From NCBI RefSeq assembly GCF_001013905.1, contig NZ_LN831790.1, forward strand, positions 3,548,001 through 3,612,000: a stretch of DNA of 64,000 bases. The letters are read 5' to 3'. The stretch is from Streptomyces leeuwenhoekii. Its GTDB lineage: Bacteria; Actinomycetota; Actinomycetes; Streptomycetales; Streptomycetaceae. The notes beneath the pieces were generated by a model. It made no database searches. It saw only the letters and a program-made list of their open reading frames with translations, and was not told the origin of the DNA. Below are positions 33,607-43,298 of this stretch, one piece after another. The position numbers and the translations under genes are program-made. The stretch's first letter is position 1. Each line of letters begins with the position of its first letter.

Positions 33607-33996
33607 TTACTTGACCTCGACGGAGGCGCCGGCGCCCTCGAGGGCCTCCTTGGCCTTGTCGGCGGCCTCCTTGTTGACCTTCTCCAGAACCGGCTTCGGG
33701 GTGCCGTCGACCAGGTCCTTGGCCTCCTTCAGGCCGAGGGAGGTCAGCTCGCGCACGACCTTGATGACCTGGATCTTCTTGTCGCCGGCACCGGTGAGGA
33801 TGACGTCGAACTCGTCCTTCTCCTCGGCGGCCTCGGCCTGACCGGCGCCACCGCCGGGGCCGGCCATGACGACCGGGGCGGCCGCGGCGGCGGTGACGTC
33901 GAACTTCTCCTCGAAGGCCTTCACGAACTCGGAGAGCTCGATGAGGGTCATCTCCTCGAACTGCGCGAGCAGGTCTTCCTGGCTGAGCTTCGCCAT
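33607..33996 (-). CDS. rplL: 50S ribosomal protein L7/L12
   Basis: Stalk protein that recruits translation GTPases. The 129-residue protein has the N-terminal dimer domain ([29 protein letters not shown]), an alanine/glycine hinge at about 38-55, and the C-terminal domain [43 protein letters not shown] 33996 is the family start. It lies 114 nt after rplJ and is co-transcribed with it. Confidence 0.98.
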   Translation of the reverse strand: MAKLSQEDLLAQFEEMTLIELSEFVKAFEEKFDVTAAAAAPVVMAGPGGGAGQAEAAEEKDEFDVILTGAGDKKIQVIKVVRELTSLGLKEAKDLVDGTPKPVLEKVNKEAADKAKEALEGAGASVEVK

Positions 33997-34110
33997 GATG
34001 GCGGTCCTTCCACTAAATCGGCAGGTGCCGGATGTACTGGGTGAGGCGGGCGTACGTTCGGCCCGCAACGACCCCCGCCTCAAGCGGCGAGGATCGGAAA
34101 GCGAGCCGAA

Positions 34111-34641
34111 TTACTCGGCACCGCCCTGCTCGTCCTGCTTGGCACGGAGCGCGTCCACGGTGCGGACGAGCTTCGACGGCAGCGCCTGGAAGACGGAGGC
34201 AGCCTGGGACTGCTTCGCCTTGAAGGCACCGGCCAGCTTGGAGAGCAGAACCTCGCGGGACTCGAGGTCCGCAAGCTTCTTGATCTCGTCGGCGGACAGC
34301 GCCTTGCCGTCAAGGACACCGCCCTTGATGACGAGATTCGGGTTGTCCTTGGCGAAGTCACGGAGACCCTTCGCCGACTCCACCGGGTCACCGGTGATGA
34401 AGGCGACAGCCGTCGGACCATTGAACTGGTCGTCCAGCGTCGTGATCCCGGCCTCGTTGGCCGCAATCTTGGTCAGCGTGTTCTTCACCACGGCGTACTG
34501 GGCGTTCTCACCGAGCGACCGGCGCAGCGTCTTGAGCTGCGCCACGGTGAGACCGCGGTACTCGGTCAGCACGGCGGCGTTGGAGCTGCGGAACTTGTCC
34601 GTCAGCTCGGCAACCGCGGCAGCCTTGTCGGGCCTCGCCAT
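34111..34641 (-). CDS. rplJ: 50S ribosomal protein L10
   Basis: L10 anchors the L7/L12 stalk to 23S rRNA and, with L12, represses its own operon. The 176-residue protein starts [20 protein letters not shown] and has [19 protein letters not shown] and the VVKNTL-KIAA segment; the C-terminal helix binds L12. The ATG at 34641 follows GGAGG closely. The open frame runs on to 34857, but that part is the mRNA leader with a strong hairpin, not protein. Confidence 0.98.
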   Translation of the reverse strand: MARPDKAAAVAELTDKFRSSNAAVLTEYRGLTVAQLKTLRRSLGENAQYAVVKNTLTKIAANEAGITTLDDQFNGPTAVAFITGDPVESAKGLRDFAKDNPNLVIKGGVLDGKALSADEIKKLADLESREVLLSKLAGAFKAKQSQAASVFQALPSKLVRTVDALRAKQDEQGGAE

Positions 34642-34860
34642 AGAGCCTCGGCCTCCTTCCGGGTGATTCGGACCGCGCGGACCCGAAGGAGGACTGGGGA
34701 AAACGAAACGCCCCGGCGCAGGCGCACGGGGCGTAGCTACCACCGGACATCCGCGTACACGCGGCACACGGCTTCCGGGAGCTTCTCCACTGTCACCTGC
34801 GCGGGTCGTCCGCAGTTCAGCGGATCCTTCGGCCACCGCGCCCTCGTACGAGCGCACGGC
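34642..34860 (-). ncRNA. L10 leader RNA of the rplJL operon
   Basis: The rplJ leader contains a strong hairpin at 34708-34734: ACGCCCCG pairs with CGGGGCGT and, past a one-base bulge, GCGC with GCGC. The mRNA then runs TTCGTTTTCC, so it resembles an intrinsic attenuator 66 bases before the rplJ start. L10-leader RNAs that bind the L10-L12 complex are known at this place in many bacteria. Exact Rfam boundaries were not determined. Confidence 0.6.
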
Positions 34861-34937
34861 AACGACCAGCGGTCTTTGGCTTCTGTAGGAGATTACGTGA
34901 ACGGATCGCCGCAGGGCAAATCCGCCCGTACGGCGGC

Positions 34938-35786
34938 TCAGCCGGCCGCCGCGCCGGACATCATGTCCTCCAGCGAGGCGACGTCCTTGGCGGGCGGAGC
35001 GGTGACCTTCACCGGCTTGTTGACGTCGAGGAAGGTGATCGTGACGTCGAGCGGACCCTTCTTGGCGTCACCGCGCATGCGGAACTGCTTGGTGTGGTCC
35101 TCGCCGTCGACCCAGATGTCCATGGTGACCTTGTCGACACCGAGCTTCTCGTACTGCTCGATGCTCTTCTCCTTGCGCTCGCGGGCCTCCTTCGCCTCGT
35201 CCTTCAGGGAGGCCCGCAGTTCGTCCAGGGTGAGCGTGCCCGAGTAGCGGGTGGTCTCGACTCCGTCGACCTTCTCGTCGCCGACCTTCTTCACGTCCTT
35301 GGCGCCCTTGAGGAAGGTGGACTCGGCGGCGGGGTTCTTGTCGGCCTGAGAAGCCGTCCCGAGCTGGTTGGACTCCGTGCCGGCGCCCAGGTCGGACAGG
35401 TCGAACTTGAGCCAGCTCTTGCCGCCCGCCCCCTGGGAGGCCGAGGAGCCGCCGATGTACATGGCCTTGTCGACGAGCCGGATCTCGGTGCTCGCGTCCT
35501 TGCCCTGGTCGGCGGCGGCCATCTTCATGCTCATGGCAATCTCGGGCTTGAGCTGCATCGCCGCCTCGGCCTCGACCTGGCCCTGCTCGGGGACCTTGCC
35601 GGTCATCCGGTAGCGGAAGGACGTGATGTCCTCCGCGTTCTCGGCCGCCTTGGCGACGGCCGCCGCCGGCGTCATCTCCGGCGACTCCTCACCCGTGCCG
35701 CAGCCGGCGGCGCCCGCGGCGAGCAGCAGCGCGGCCAGGCCGGCGCCGGCGGTCCGGCGCGCAGGACGGTGTACGGAACGCTTCAT
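34938..35786 (-). CDS. secreted lipoprotein, LolA/LppX-like fold
   Basis: A 282-residue lipoprotein. The signal peptide is residues 1-28 (basic start, hydrophobic [12 protein letters not shown]) with the lipidated cysteine C29 followed by GTG. The mature part begins with helices and SFRYRMTG, then alternating beta strands typical of the DUF1396/LppX-LprAFG group, which binds lipids in mycobacteria. It contains a charged helix ([23 protein letters not shown] near residue 190). Placed between rplA and rplJ as in other Streptomyces. Lipid carriage is inferred. Confidence 0.85.
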   Translation of the reverse strand: MKRSVHRPARRTAGAGLAALLLAAGAAGCGTGEESPEMTPAAAVAKAAENAEDITSFRYRMTGKVPEQGQVEAEAAMQLKPEIAMSMKMAAADQGKDASTEIRLVDKAMYIGGSSASQGAGGKSWLKFDLSDLGAGTESNQLGTASQADKNPAAESTFLKGAKDVKKVGDEKVDGVETTRYSGTLTLDELRASLKDEAKEARERKEKSIEQYEKLGVDKVTMDIWVDGEDHTKQFRMRGDAKKGPLDVTITFLDVNKPVKVTAPPAKDVASLEDMMSGAAAG

Positions 35787-35879
35787 CTGATTCCCCCCAC
35801 GGGATACATGGCTGATACACAGCAAGGCGGTGATCTTATCCGACCCGTCTCGAACGGACCGCCGATTTCTCCGGCGCCC

Positions 35880-36090
35880 CCTTCCCCGCCCGCCCCCTGC
35901 CCGGGAGAACGCCGGAAGGCCCTGGGAGACCCGAGGAGCCCCGGACACAGCCAAGGGGTCCCCAGGAAGCCCCGGGAGGGCCCTGGGTCGCCCAGGGGCA
36001 GCCCGTGGACGGCCGGGGGCGGCCGGAAGCGGCCGAGGACAACCAGGGTCGGCCGTGGACGGCCGGGGAGAGCCGAGGACACCCGGGAAA
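35880..36090. repeat. degenerate GC-rich repeats between lipoprotein and rplA
   Basis: Low-complexity sequence made of GGCCG, CCCGGG and GAGGAC words. Two clear near-copies, about 36003-36041 and 36049-36085, share GTGGACGGCCGGGG followed by GCCGAGGACA. No protein is supported in any frame. It lies in the 368-base gap upstream of the lipoprotein gene. Confidence 0.55.
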
Positions 36091-36096
36091 TGGGAA

Positions 36097-36128
36097 CGGG
36101 CCCCGCACCTGGAAAGGTGCGGGGCCCG
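36097..36128 (-). terminator. terminator after rplA
   Basis: Perfect 13-bp stem (CGGGCCCCGCACC with its complement) and 6-base loop, 26 bases after the rplA stop codon. Confidence 0.9.
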
Positions 36129-36154
36129 TGAACCGGTTGGGGTGAGCCTCAGGC

Positions 36155-36880
36155 TCAGACCGCCGCCGGGTCCTCCTCGACGAGGAGGTTGCGGGTGCGG
36201 TTCGGGTCGACCGGAATGCCGGGGCCCATCGTGGTGGTGATGGCGGCCTTCTTGATGTAGCGACCCTTGGCGGCGGACGGCTTCAGACGGAGGATCTCCT
36301 CCAGCGCCGCGCCGTAGTTCTCCACCAGCTTGGTGTCGTCGAAGGACACCTTGCCGATGATGAAGTGCAGGTTCGCGTGCTTGTCGACACGGAACTCGAT
36401 CTTGCCGCCCTTGATGTCGGTGACGGCCTTGGCGACGTCCGGGGTGACGGTGCCGGTCTTCGGGTTCGGCATCAGGCCACGGGGACCGAGCACGCGGCCG
36501 AGGCGGCCGACCTTGCCCATGAGGTCCGGGGTGGCGACGACGGCGTCGAAGTCCAGACGGCCCTTCGCCACCTCGTCGATCAGCTCGTCGGCGCCGACGA
36601 TGTCGGCGCCCGCGGCACGCGCGGCCTCGGCACGGTCGCCGGTCGCGAAGACCAGGACCCGGGCGGTCTTACCGGTGCCGTGCGGGAGGTTCACGGTGCC
36701 ACGGACCATCTGGTCGGCCTTGCGCGGGTCGACACCCAGACGGAAGGCGACCTCGACGGTGCCGTCGAACTTGGTCGTGGAGGTCTCCTTGGCGAGACGG
36801 ACGGCCTCGAGGGGAGCGTAGAGCTTCTCCCGGTCGATCTTGGCGTCCGCAGCGCGGAGAGACTTGCTGCGCTTGCTCAC
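36155..36880 (-). CDS. rplA: 50S ribosomal protein L1
   Basis: L1 forms the mobile stalk at the tRNA exit site and represses the rplKA operon in other bacteria. The 241-residue protein has the basic N-terminal helix, [21 protein letters not shown], and the family signature near residue 123 ([19 protein letters not shown]). It starts 77 nt after rplK and ends at a strong terminator. Confidence 0.98.
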   Translation of the reverse strand: MSKRSKSLRAADAKIDREKLYAPLEAVRLAKETSTTKFDGTVEVAFRLGVDPRKADQMVRGTVNLPHGTGKTARVLVFATGDRAEAARAAGADIVGADELIDEVAKGRLDFDAVVATPDLMGKVGRLGRVLGPRGLMPNPKTGTVTPDVAKAVTDIKGGKIEFRVDKHANLHFIIGKVSFDDTKLVENYGAALEEILRLKPSAAKGRYIKKAAITTTMGPGIPVDPNRTRNLLVEEDPAAV

Positions 36881-36957
36881 TACTGCTCCTGTGGCTTCTT
36901 AGGAGTCGTGGTCCGGGCCGAGCAGGCCCTGCCACTTCTGCTGCTGGAGGTTGGGGT

Positions 36958-37392
36958 TCAGCCCTCGACCGTGACGCCCATGGAACGGGCGGTGCCGGCG
37001 ATGATCTTCTCGGCGGCGTCCAGGTCGTTGGCGTTGAGGTCGGGCATCTTGGTCTGGGCGATCTCGCGGACCTGGTCGCGGGTGATCTTGGCGACCTTGG
37101 TCTTGTGCGGCTCGCCGGAGCCCTTCTCCACGCCCGCGGCCTTGAGGATCATCTTCGCGGCCGGCGGCGTCTTGGTGATGAAGGTGAAGGAGCGGTCCTC
37201 GTAGACCGTGATCTCCACCGGGATGACCCAACCGCGCTGCGACTCGGTCGCGGCGTTGTAGGCCTTGCAGAACTCCATGATGTTCACGCCGTGCTGACCC
37301 AGCGCGGGGCCGACCGGCGGGGCCGGGTTGGCGGCACCGGCCTGGATCTGGAGCTTGATGAGCCCCGTGACCTTCTTCTTCTTGGGAGGCAT
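36958..37392 (-). CDS. rplK: 50S ribosomal protein L11
   Basis: L11 binds the GTPase-associated region of 23S rRNA and is needed for RelA activation. The 144-residue protein shows the proline-rich N-terminal linker ([32 protein letters not shown]), where thiopeptides act, and the C-terminal RNA-binding domain ending [13 protein letters not shown] 37392 is the family start with GGAGAGCC just before it. Nothing suggests thiostrepton resistance. Confidence 0.98.
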   Translation of the reverse strand: MPPKKKKVTGLIKLQIQAGAANPAPPVGPALGQHGVNIMEFCKAYNAATESQRGWVIPVEITVYEDRSFTFITKTPPAAKMILKAAGVEKGSGEPHKTKVAKITRDQVREIAQTKMPDLNANDLDAAEKIIAGTARSMGVTVEG

Positions 37393-37489
37393 GGCTCTCC
37401 GGGTCCTTTCATTCGGGTCCTGCCTGCGCACGGGGGACAGCCCGGACGCAGGCATACCGCACAACGATAACGGGTATAGATGCGCGGCT

Positions 37490-37540
37490 AAAAACCGAGC
37501 AGGTCAGGCGGCTCCGAAGGGAACCGCCCGACCTGCTCGG
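37490..37540 (-). terminator. intrinsic terminator after nusG
   Basis: CCGAGCAGGTC pairs with GACCTGCTCGG (11 bp), then one mismatch, then GGCGG with CCGCC. In mRNA sense the hairpin is followed by UUUUU. This is the clearest rho-independent terminator in the window and separates secE-nusG from rplKA. Confidence 0.95.
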
Positions 37541-37574
37541 ACGCTGAGGGTCCAGAGACGAACCGGGTGAAGAC

Positions 37575-38438
37575 CTAGTTCTTCTGGATCTGGTCGAAGG
37601 ACAGCTCGACCGGCGTCTCGCGGCCGAAGATCTCGACGAGGCCCTTGACCTTCTTCGAGTCGGCGTTGATCTCGTTGATGGTGGCCTGCAGCGTGGCGAA
37701 CGGGCCGTCGGTGACAGTGACCGAGTCGCCGACCTCGAAGTCCAGCACCTGGACCTCGACCTTGCGCTGCGGAGCCGGCTTGCCCTCGGCCTCGGCGGCC
37801 TCGCGGGCGGCCTTCTCCTCGGCCTCGGGAGCGAGCATCTTGACGATCTCGTCCAGCGTCAGCGGGTACGGGTCGTAGGCGTTGCCCACGAAGCCGGTCA
37901 CGCCGGGCGTGTTGCGGACGACGCCCCAGGACTCGTTGGTCAGGTCCATACGGACCAGGACGTAGCCCGGGAGCTTGTTCTGCTTGATGTTCTTGCGCTC
38001 GCCGTTCTTGATCTGGACGATCTCTTCCTCGGGCACCTCGGCCTGGTAGATGAAGTCCTCGACGTTCAGCGAGACGGCACGCTGCTCCAGGTTGGCCTTC
38101 ACGCGCTTCTCGTAGCCGGCGTAGGTGTGGATGACGTACCACTCGCCGGGCAGACCGCGCAGCTCCTGACGGAGCTTCTCGACCGGGTCGAGCTCGGGCT
38201 CGGGCTCGGCCTCGGGCTCCGCCGCCCCGGCCTCGCCCTCCTCGTCGGCCTCGTCGGCCTCTTCCTCGTCGGTCTCGTCCTCGGCCTCCGCCCCGGCGGC
38301 CTCGTCCGTGTCGACGTCGGCAGCCTCGACCTCGGCGGAGGTCTCGGTGTCCTCGTTGTCCGCGCCCTCGACGGTGCCGAGCTCGTCCTCGACGGACTCG
38401 ACCGGCTCGATGGCGTCGTTCACGTTCGGGTCAGACAC
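37575..38438 (-). CDS. nusG: transcription elongation factor NusG
   Basis: NusG binds RNA polymerase and links it to Rho or the ribosome. The 287-residue protein carries a roughly 85-residue, highly acidic N-terminal extension typical of Streptomyces NusG. The NGN domain follows ([48 protein letters not shown]), then a charged alanine/glutamate linker and the C-terminal KOW domain ([25 protein letters not shown]). It lies 80 nt after secE, the usual pair. Confidence 0.97.
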   Translation of the reverse strand: MSDPNVNDAIEPVESVEDELGTVEGADNEDTETSAEVEAADVDTDEAAGAEAEDETDEEEADEADEEGEAGAAEPEAEPEPELDPVEKLRQELRGLPGEWYVIHTYAGYEKRVKANLEQRAVSLNVEDFIYQAEVPEEEIVQIKNGERKNIKQNKLPGYVLVRMDLTNESWGVVRNTPGVTGFVGNAYDPYPLTLDEIVKMLAPEAEEKAAREAAEAEGKPAPQRKVEVQVLDFEVGDSVTVTDGPFATLQATINEINADSKKVKGLVEIFGRETPVELSFDQIQKN

Positions 38439-38518
38439 GGTGGCTGCTTCTTCCTGGATACATGGGGGTGGAACACGCGAAACGGGCGCCGGGTATCACG
38501 GCGCCCTTCGCAGGCTGC

Positions 38519-38803
38519 TCAGCCGAAGACGTACTTGGCGGCGTTGCTGAGCCCATAGTCAATCACGGTCACCAGAGCGATCATGATGGCGACGAAAATA
38601 ATCACCACGGTGGTGTATGACGTCAGCTGGTTGCGTGAAGGCCAGACGACCTTGCGGAGCTCCGCGACGATCTGGCGGTAGAAGAGCGCAAGGCGCTTCA
38701 GCGGGCCCTTCTTGGCCCGCTTGCCGCCCTTGCGGGTCTTCTTGGAGTCCGGCGCCTCGTCCTGGGCATCAGGCATGTCGATGGAGCCCACGGCGTCCGT
38801 CAC
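38519..38803 (-). CDS. secE: preprotein translocase subunit SecE
   Basis: Small subunit that clamps SecY in the Sec channel. The 94-residue protein has a basic cytosolic part (KKTRKGGKRAKKG), the amphipathic helix with the conserved ELRKVVWPSRNQL near residue 50, and one membrane helix (TVVIIFVAIMIALVTVIDYGLS). It is upstream of nusG and downstream of tRNA-Trp, the standard actinobacterial order. Confidence 0.97.
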   Translation of the reverse strand: MTDAVGSIDMPDAQDEAPDSKKTRKGGKRAKKGPLKRLALFYRQIVAELRKVVWPSRNQLTSYTTVVIIFVAIMIALVTVIDYGLSNAAKYVFG

Positions 38804-38911
38804 TCGTCCTCACCTGATTCCGGGTCGTGGCCGTGCCGCGCCCGGTCTGAGCCGCACGGCGTTGCATTGCTGTACGTACATGCGCACACATCCTGGCGAA
38901 GGTGTGTGTAG

Positions 38912-38984
38912 CAGGGCCGGAGGGACTTGAACCCCCAACCGCTGGTTTTGGAGACCAGTGCTCTACCAATTGAGCTACGACCCT
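38912..38984 (-). tRNA. tRNA-Trp (anticodon CCA)
   Basis: The 73-nt cloverleaf has acceptor AGGGTCG paired with CGGCCCT, D-arm GCTC...GAGC, anticodon loop CTCCAAA with CCA at 34-36, T-loop TTCAAGT and discriminator G. The 3' CCA is not encoded. It stands upstream of secE-nusG. Confidence 0.95.
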
Positions 38985-39265
38985 TTGTGTGTCCCCCAAC
39001 GTACCGCATCCCCCCGGATGCGTGGTGTGCACCGGCCGGGCGCGGTTGCTGAAGGCCAACGAGGTGAGAGTGTACGTGTTCCGGGGCCGGTCGTCGAACA
39101 GAAAGGGCGGGGGAACTGTCCCGCCGGGTCTCGCTGGCCGAAGATCGACCAGGCCACGCGCCGGTTCGGCACTGCCGTCCCGCGGTTCGCCCGGTGCCGA
39201 GCCGGGGTTGACCAGTGGGTGAAACCCGTGTGCCGGGGCGGTTTCCGGTCTGGAACGATGGCCTC

Positions 39266-40492
39266 ATGAGCGCTGCAACCCCTCCCTCCGAGCGCCGGGT
39301 CTCCGCCCGAGTCGGCGCGATCTCCGAGTCCGCCACCCTGGCCGTGGACGCCAAGGCCAAGGCCCTCAAGGCCGCCGGGCGTCCGGTGATCGGCTTCGGC
39401 GCCGGTGAGCCCGACTTCCCGACGCCGGACTACATCGTCGAGGCGGCCGTCGAGGCCTGCAAGAACCCGAAGTACCACCGCTACACCCCGGCCGGCGGTC
39501 TGCCCGAGCTGAAGGCCGCGATCGCCGCCAAGACGCTGCGCGACTCCGGCTACGAGGTCGACGCCTCCCAGGTCCTCGTGACCAACGGCGGCAAGCAGGC
39601 CATCTACGAGGCGTTCGCCGCGATCCTGGACCCGGGCGACGAGGTCATCGTCCCGGCGCCGTACTGGACGACGTACCCGGAGTCGATCCGGCTGGCCGGC
39701 GGTGTGCCGGTCTTCGTGACGGCGGACGAGACGACGGGCTACCGGGTCTCCGTGGAGCAGCTCGAGGCGGCGCGCACGGAGCGGACGAAGGTCGTGCTCT
39801 TCGTCTCGCCCTCGAACCCGACGGGCGCGGTCTACGGCGAGGCCGAGGCCGAGGCGATCGGCCGCTGGGCCGTGGAGCACGGCCTGTGGGTGCTGACCGA
39901 CGAGATCTACGAGCACCTCGTCTACGGGGACGCGAAGTTTACCTCCCTGCCGGCGATCCTGCCGGAGCTGCGGGACAAGTGCATCGTGGTCAACGGCGTG
40001 GCCAAGACGTACGCGATGACCGGCTGGCGGGTCGGGTGGGTCATCGGCCCGAAGGACGTGGTGAAGGCCGCCACCAACCTCCAGTCGCACGCGACGTCCA
40101 ACGTCTCGAACGTGGCGCAGGCGGCGGCGCTGGCGGCGGTCTCCGGCGGTCTGGAGGCGGTCGCGACCATGCGCGAGGCGTTCGACCGGCGGCGCAGGAC
40201 CATCGTGCGGATGCTCAACGAGATCGACGGCGTGCTCTGCCCGGAGCCGGAGGGCGCCTTCTACGCCTACCCGTCGGTCAAGGGCCTGCTCGGCAAGGAG
40301 ATCCGCGGCAGGCGGCCGCAGGACACGGTCGAGCTGGCCGCGCTCATCCTGGAGGAGGCGGAGGTCGCGGTGGTGCCCGGTGAGGCGTTCGGTACGCCGG
40401 GCTATCTGCGGCTGTCGTACGCGCTCGGCGACGAGGACCTCGTCGAGGGCGTGAGCCGGATCCAGAAGCTGCTGGCGGAGGCCAGGGACTGA
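39266..40492 (+). CDS. PLP-dependent aspartate aminotransferase, class I
   Basis: A 408-residue fold-type I aminotransferase that likely converts aspartate and 2-oxoglutarate. Visible residues: [10 protein letters not shown] near 45, Y-x-P motif, N184 in SPSNPTG, D212 and Y215 in [11 protein letters not shown], the PLP lysine K247 in [15 protein letters not shown], and R255. The ATG at 39266 is the family start ([27 protein letters not shown]). Upstream 281 bases to tRNA-Trp hold no other feature I can support. A strong terminator follows. Confidence 0.93.
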   Translation: MSAATPPSERRVSARVGAISESATLAVDAKAKALKAAGRPVIGFGAGEPDFPTPDYIVEAAVEACKNPKYHRYTPAGGLPELKAAIAAKTLRDSGYEVDASQVLVTNGGKQAIYEAFAAILDPGDEVIVPAPYWTTYPESIRLAGGVPVFVTADETTGYRVSVEQLEAARTERTKVVLFVSPSNPTGAVYGEAEAEAIGRWAVEHGLWVLTDEIYEHLVYGDAKFTSLPAILPELRDKCIVVNGVAKTYAMTGWRVGWVIGPKDVVKAATNLQSHATSNVSNVAQAAALAAVSGGLEAVATMREAFDRRRRTIVRMLNEIDGVLCPEPEGAFYAYPSVKGLLGKEIRGRRPQDTVELAALILEEAEVAVVPGEAFGTPGYLRLSYALGDEDLVEGVSRIQKLLAEARD

Positions 40493-40512
40493 GCGTCCGT
40501 CCCGTTCCACGG

Positions 40513-40549
40513 CGAAGCACCCCCGGTGACGAGGGGTGCTTCGTCTTTT
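40513..40549 (+). terminator. intrinsic terminator after the aminotransferase gene
   Basis: Perfect 11-bp stem (CGAAGCACCCC with its complement), 9-base loop, then TCTTTT. Confidence 0.92.
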
Positions 40550-40652
40550 CCGCCGTTCCGCTCTTCTGTTTCTCCTGCTTTCTTTGTGCGAGCAAGAGCA
40601 CGTAAGGGGAAAGCCCTACCGGGGCGGGCGGGGCGTACGGCAGGATCCTGGG

Positions 40653-41741
40653 ATGGAGCGCGTACGTGATGTCTCTGAGCTGCCGAAAGCCCATCTGCAC
40701 CTGCACTTCACCGGCTCGATGCGGCCGGGCACGCTGCTGGAACTGGCCGACAAGTACGGGGTGCGTCTGCCCGAGGCGCTGACCGACGCACTGACCGGCG
40801 GGGAGTCGCCGCGCCTGCGGGCGACGGACGAGCGGGGCTGGTTCCGTTTCCAGCGGCTGTACGACGCGGCGCGCTCGTGCCTGCGGGAGCCGGAGGACAT
40901 CCAGCGGCTGGTCCGGGAGGCCGCGGAGGAGGATGTGAAGGACGGTTCCGGGTGGCTGGAGATCCAGGTCGACCCGACGTCGTACGCGCCGCGGCTGGGC
41001 GGGCTGATCCCGGCGCTGGAGATCATCCTGGACGCGGTGGAGTCGGCGATGCGGGAGACCGGGCTCGGGATGCGGGTGCTGGTGGCCGCGAACCGGATGA
41101 AGCACCCGCTGGACGCGCGCACGCTGGCGCGGCTGGCGGTGCGGTACGCGGACCGGGGGGTGATCGGGTTCGGGCTGTCCAACGACGAGCGGCGCGGCCT
41201 GGCGCGGGACTTCGACCGGGCGTTCGCGATCGCCCGGGACGGGGGTCTGCTGTCGGCGCCGCACGGGGGCGAGCTGGCCGGTGTGGCGTCGGTGCGGGAC
41301 TGCCTGGACGACCTGGGGGCCGACCGGATCGGGCACGGGGTGCGGGCGGCGGAGGACCCCCGGTTGCTGAAGCGGCTGGCGGACCGGGGCGTGACGTGCG
41401 AGGTGTGTCCCGCGTCCAACGTGGCGCTGGGGGTGTACGAGAAGCCGGAGGACGTGCCGCTGCGGACCCTGTTCGAGGCGGGGGTGCCGATGGCGCTCGG
41501 CGCGGACGACCCGCTGCTGTTCGGGGCGCGGCTGGCGGCCCAGTACGAGATCGCGCGGCGGTACCACGGGTTCGACGACGCGGAGCTGGCGGAGCTGGCG
41601 CGGCAGTCGGTGCGGGGCTCGGCCGCGCCGAAGGACGTGCAGGACGAACTGCTGTCGGGGATCGACGCCTGGCTGGCCGCCGCCCCGGGGGACCCGGGTA
41701 CACCGGTCGGCGCGGGGCCCGCGGGAGTACGACAGGGCTGA
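40653..41741 (+). CDS. adenosine deaminase-like metal-dependent hydrolase
   Basis: A 362-residue TIM-barrel deaminase of the ADA family. It retains metal ligands H16 and H18, H204 and the proton-shuttle E207 in HGGE, H228 in GHG, and D285-D286 in the GADDP motif. The residues after the HxH are F-T-G instead of the usual L-D/E-G, so the acidic residue that binds the ribose 5'-hydroxyl of adenosine is missing. Substrate may therefore not be adenosine. The ATG at 40653 fits the family start (SELPKAHLHLH). Stand-alone. Confidence 0.85.
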   Translation: MERVRDVSELPKAHLHLHFTGSMRPGTLLELADKYGVRLPEALTDALTGGESPRLRATDERGWFRFQRLYDAARSCLREPEDIQRLVREAAEEDVKDGSGWLEIQVDPTSYAPRLGGLIPALEIILDAVESAMRETGLGMRVLVAANRMKHPLDARTLARLAVRYADRGVIGFGLSNDERRGLARDFDRAFAIARDGGLLSAPHGGELAGVASVRDCLDDLGADRIGHGVRAAEDPRLLKRLADRGVTCEVCPASNVALGVYEKPEDVPLRTLFEAGVPMALGADDPLLFGARLAAQYEIARRYHGFDDAELAELARQSVRGSAAPKDVQDELLSGIDAWLAAAPGDPGTPVGAGPAGVRQG

Positions 41742-41896
41742 CGCCGGCCCGTCCGGCTGCGCCGGGGGTGCGTGTAGGACCCGGGTCGGGGGTGGGCCCG
41801 GCCGCGGGCCCGCGCCGGGCGGGCGCGTGCGGCGACGGGCACCGGCCGGGGTGACGCCCCGCGGGGGCGGCGGGCGCGGACCCGGGTGCCCGGCCG

Positions 41897-42490
41897 TCAG
41901 CCGATGCCCGCCAGCACCGTTCCCGCCACCCGGCGGGCGAAGTCGTCCACCGGCGGCAGACCGGTCGCCGTCGCGTCGTAGGCGAACGCCCGCTGCGCGC
42001 AGGCGCCCAGGAGGAGGGAGGCGGCGGCGAAGGTGTCGGCGTCGGGGCGGATCCGCCCGGCGTCCCGTTCCGCGCGGAGGTAGGCGTCCAGGCCCTCGAT
42101 CGGCAGGTGCGGCCCGGTGCCCAGCGCCCGCATCGCGTCGTCGTGCCGCCGCTTGAGGCTGGTCTCGGCGTACAGGGACGCGGCGATCGGGAAGCTCTGC
42201 TCGTAGAAGAGGGCGGCCCGGCGGGCGATCTCGGTGAGGTTCTCCTCCAGGCTGCCGTGGCCCGGTTCGGCGACGAGGGCGTGCAGCAGCGGGCCCAGCC
42301 GTGGCAGCCGCTCCGCCAGGACCCGGATGAACAGTTCCTCCTTGCTCGCGAAGTGCTTGTAGAGCGCGGCCTCCGAGCACTCGGCCGCCCGGGCGATCTC
42401 CTTGGTCGTGGCGCGGGCGAGCCCCACGGTCAGCATCAGCTCGTGGGCGGCGTCCAGGATGCGTTCCCGGGCCGGCTTGGCGGACTCCAT
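41897..42490 (-). CDS. TetR-family regulator
   Basis: A 197-residue repressor with the N-terminal helix-turn-helix (ERILDAAHELMLTVGLARATTKEIARAAECSEAALYKHFASKEELF, residues 9-53) and a helical ligand domain. It is divergent from an NAD(P)-binding oxidoreductase gene, and the 108-base gap holds a perfect palindrome at 42517-42534, so it probably represses itself and that gene. The ligand is unknown. Confidence 0.93.
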   Translation of the reverse strand: MESAKPARERILDAAHELMLTVGLARATTKEIARAAECSEAALYKHFASKEELFIRVLAERLPRLGPLLHALVAEPGHGSLEENLTEIARRAALFYEQSFPIAASLYAETSLKRRHDDAMRALGTGPHLPIEGLDAYLRAERDAGRIRPDADTFAAASLLLGACAQRAFAYDATATGLPPVDDFARRVAGTVLAGIG

Positions 42491-42516
42491 GCTGCTCCAA
42501 GGAACCTTGACGGGTG

Positions 42517-42534
42517 GGTGAGTGCTTACTCACC
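42517..42534. promoter_or_regulatory. TetR operator in divergent promoter region
   Basis: GGTGAGT-GCTT-ACTCACC, a perfect 7-bp dyad with 4-bp spacer, lies 27 bases upstream of the TetR start and 65 bases upstream of the divergent gene. A further half-copy, GGTGAGTGAGCACC, is at about 42551-42564. Confidence 0.75.
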
Positions 42535-42598
42535 ATAGGCGGGACCGGTCGGTGAGTGAGCACCACCCACCTTGATGGCCGCGGTACCGGGGGTACTC

Positions 42599-43231
42599 AT
42601 GAAGCTCACCGTTTTCGGCGCGACCGGCGGTGTCGGGCAGCAGATCGTCCGGCAGGCGTTGCGGGCCGGCCACCAGGTCACGGCGGTCGTACGGGACCCG
42701 TCGCGGCTGCCGGCGACCGGCACGGGCCTGGAGGTGTTCCGCGCCGACGTGAGCGACCCGGAGGCGGTCCGGCCCGCGGTGTCCGGCCGCGACGCGGTCC
42801 TGTCCGGGCTCGGCGCGCGCAGCCGCAGGGACGCGGGGGTCGCGACCCGGCTGACCCGCGCGGTGCTGGCCGCGATGGAGGCGGAGGGGGTGCGGCGGCT
42901 GGTGGTGGTCAGCGCGGCGCCGGTCGGCCCGGAGCCGGAGGAGGCGGGGCTGCCGGACCGGGTGCTGCGCGGGGTCGTCTCCGCGGTCCTGAAGGACATC
43001 TACGCGGATCTGCGGCGGATGGAGGCCGAGCTGGCCCGCAGCGGCACCGACTGGACGGTCGTACGGCCGCCGCGTCTGCTGGACAAGCCGGTCACCGGCC
43101 GCTACCGGACCGTGGTCGGGGGTTTCCCCGCCAGGGGCCGTGTCCTGGGCCGCGCCGATGTCGCCCACGCCATGCTGGCGGTGACCGAGGACGCGACGAC
43201 GGTGGGGCAGGGCGTCGGCGTGGCGTACTGA
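42599..43231 (+). CDS. NAD(P)-binding oxidoreductase (atypical SDR, NmrA-like)
   Basis: A 210-residue single-domain Rossmann protein: MKLTVFGATGGVGQQIVRQAL at the start gives the GxxGxxG dinucleotide motif, then RADVSDPEAV, RRLVVVSA and WTVVRPPRL as in atypical short-chain dehydrogenases. ATG 42599 is used. It is divergent from and probably repressed by the TetR at 41897-42490. Substrate unknown; such enzymes often reduce flavins, quinones or aldehydes. Confidence 0.88.
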   Translation: MKLTVFGATGGVGQQIVRQALRAGHQVTAVVRDPSRLPATGTGLEVFRADVSDPEAVRPAVSGRDAVLSGLGARSRRDAGVATRLTRAVLAAMEAEGVRRLVVVSAAPVGPEPEEAGLPDRVLRGVVSAVLKDIYADLRRMEAELARSGTDWTVVRPPRLLDKPVTGRYRTVVGGFPARGRVLGRADVAHAMLAVTEDATTVGQGVGVAY

Positions 43232-43298
43232 CGGGCGACGCCCGCCCGGCGGCGACGGCCACGCCGCGGTCGGCGGGCGGCCGGCCTCCGGGGTGGGG

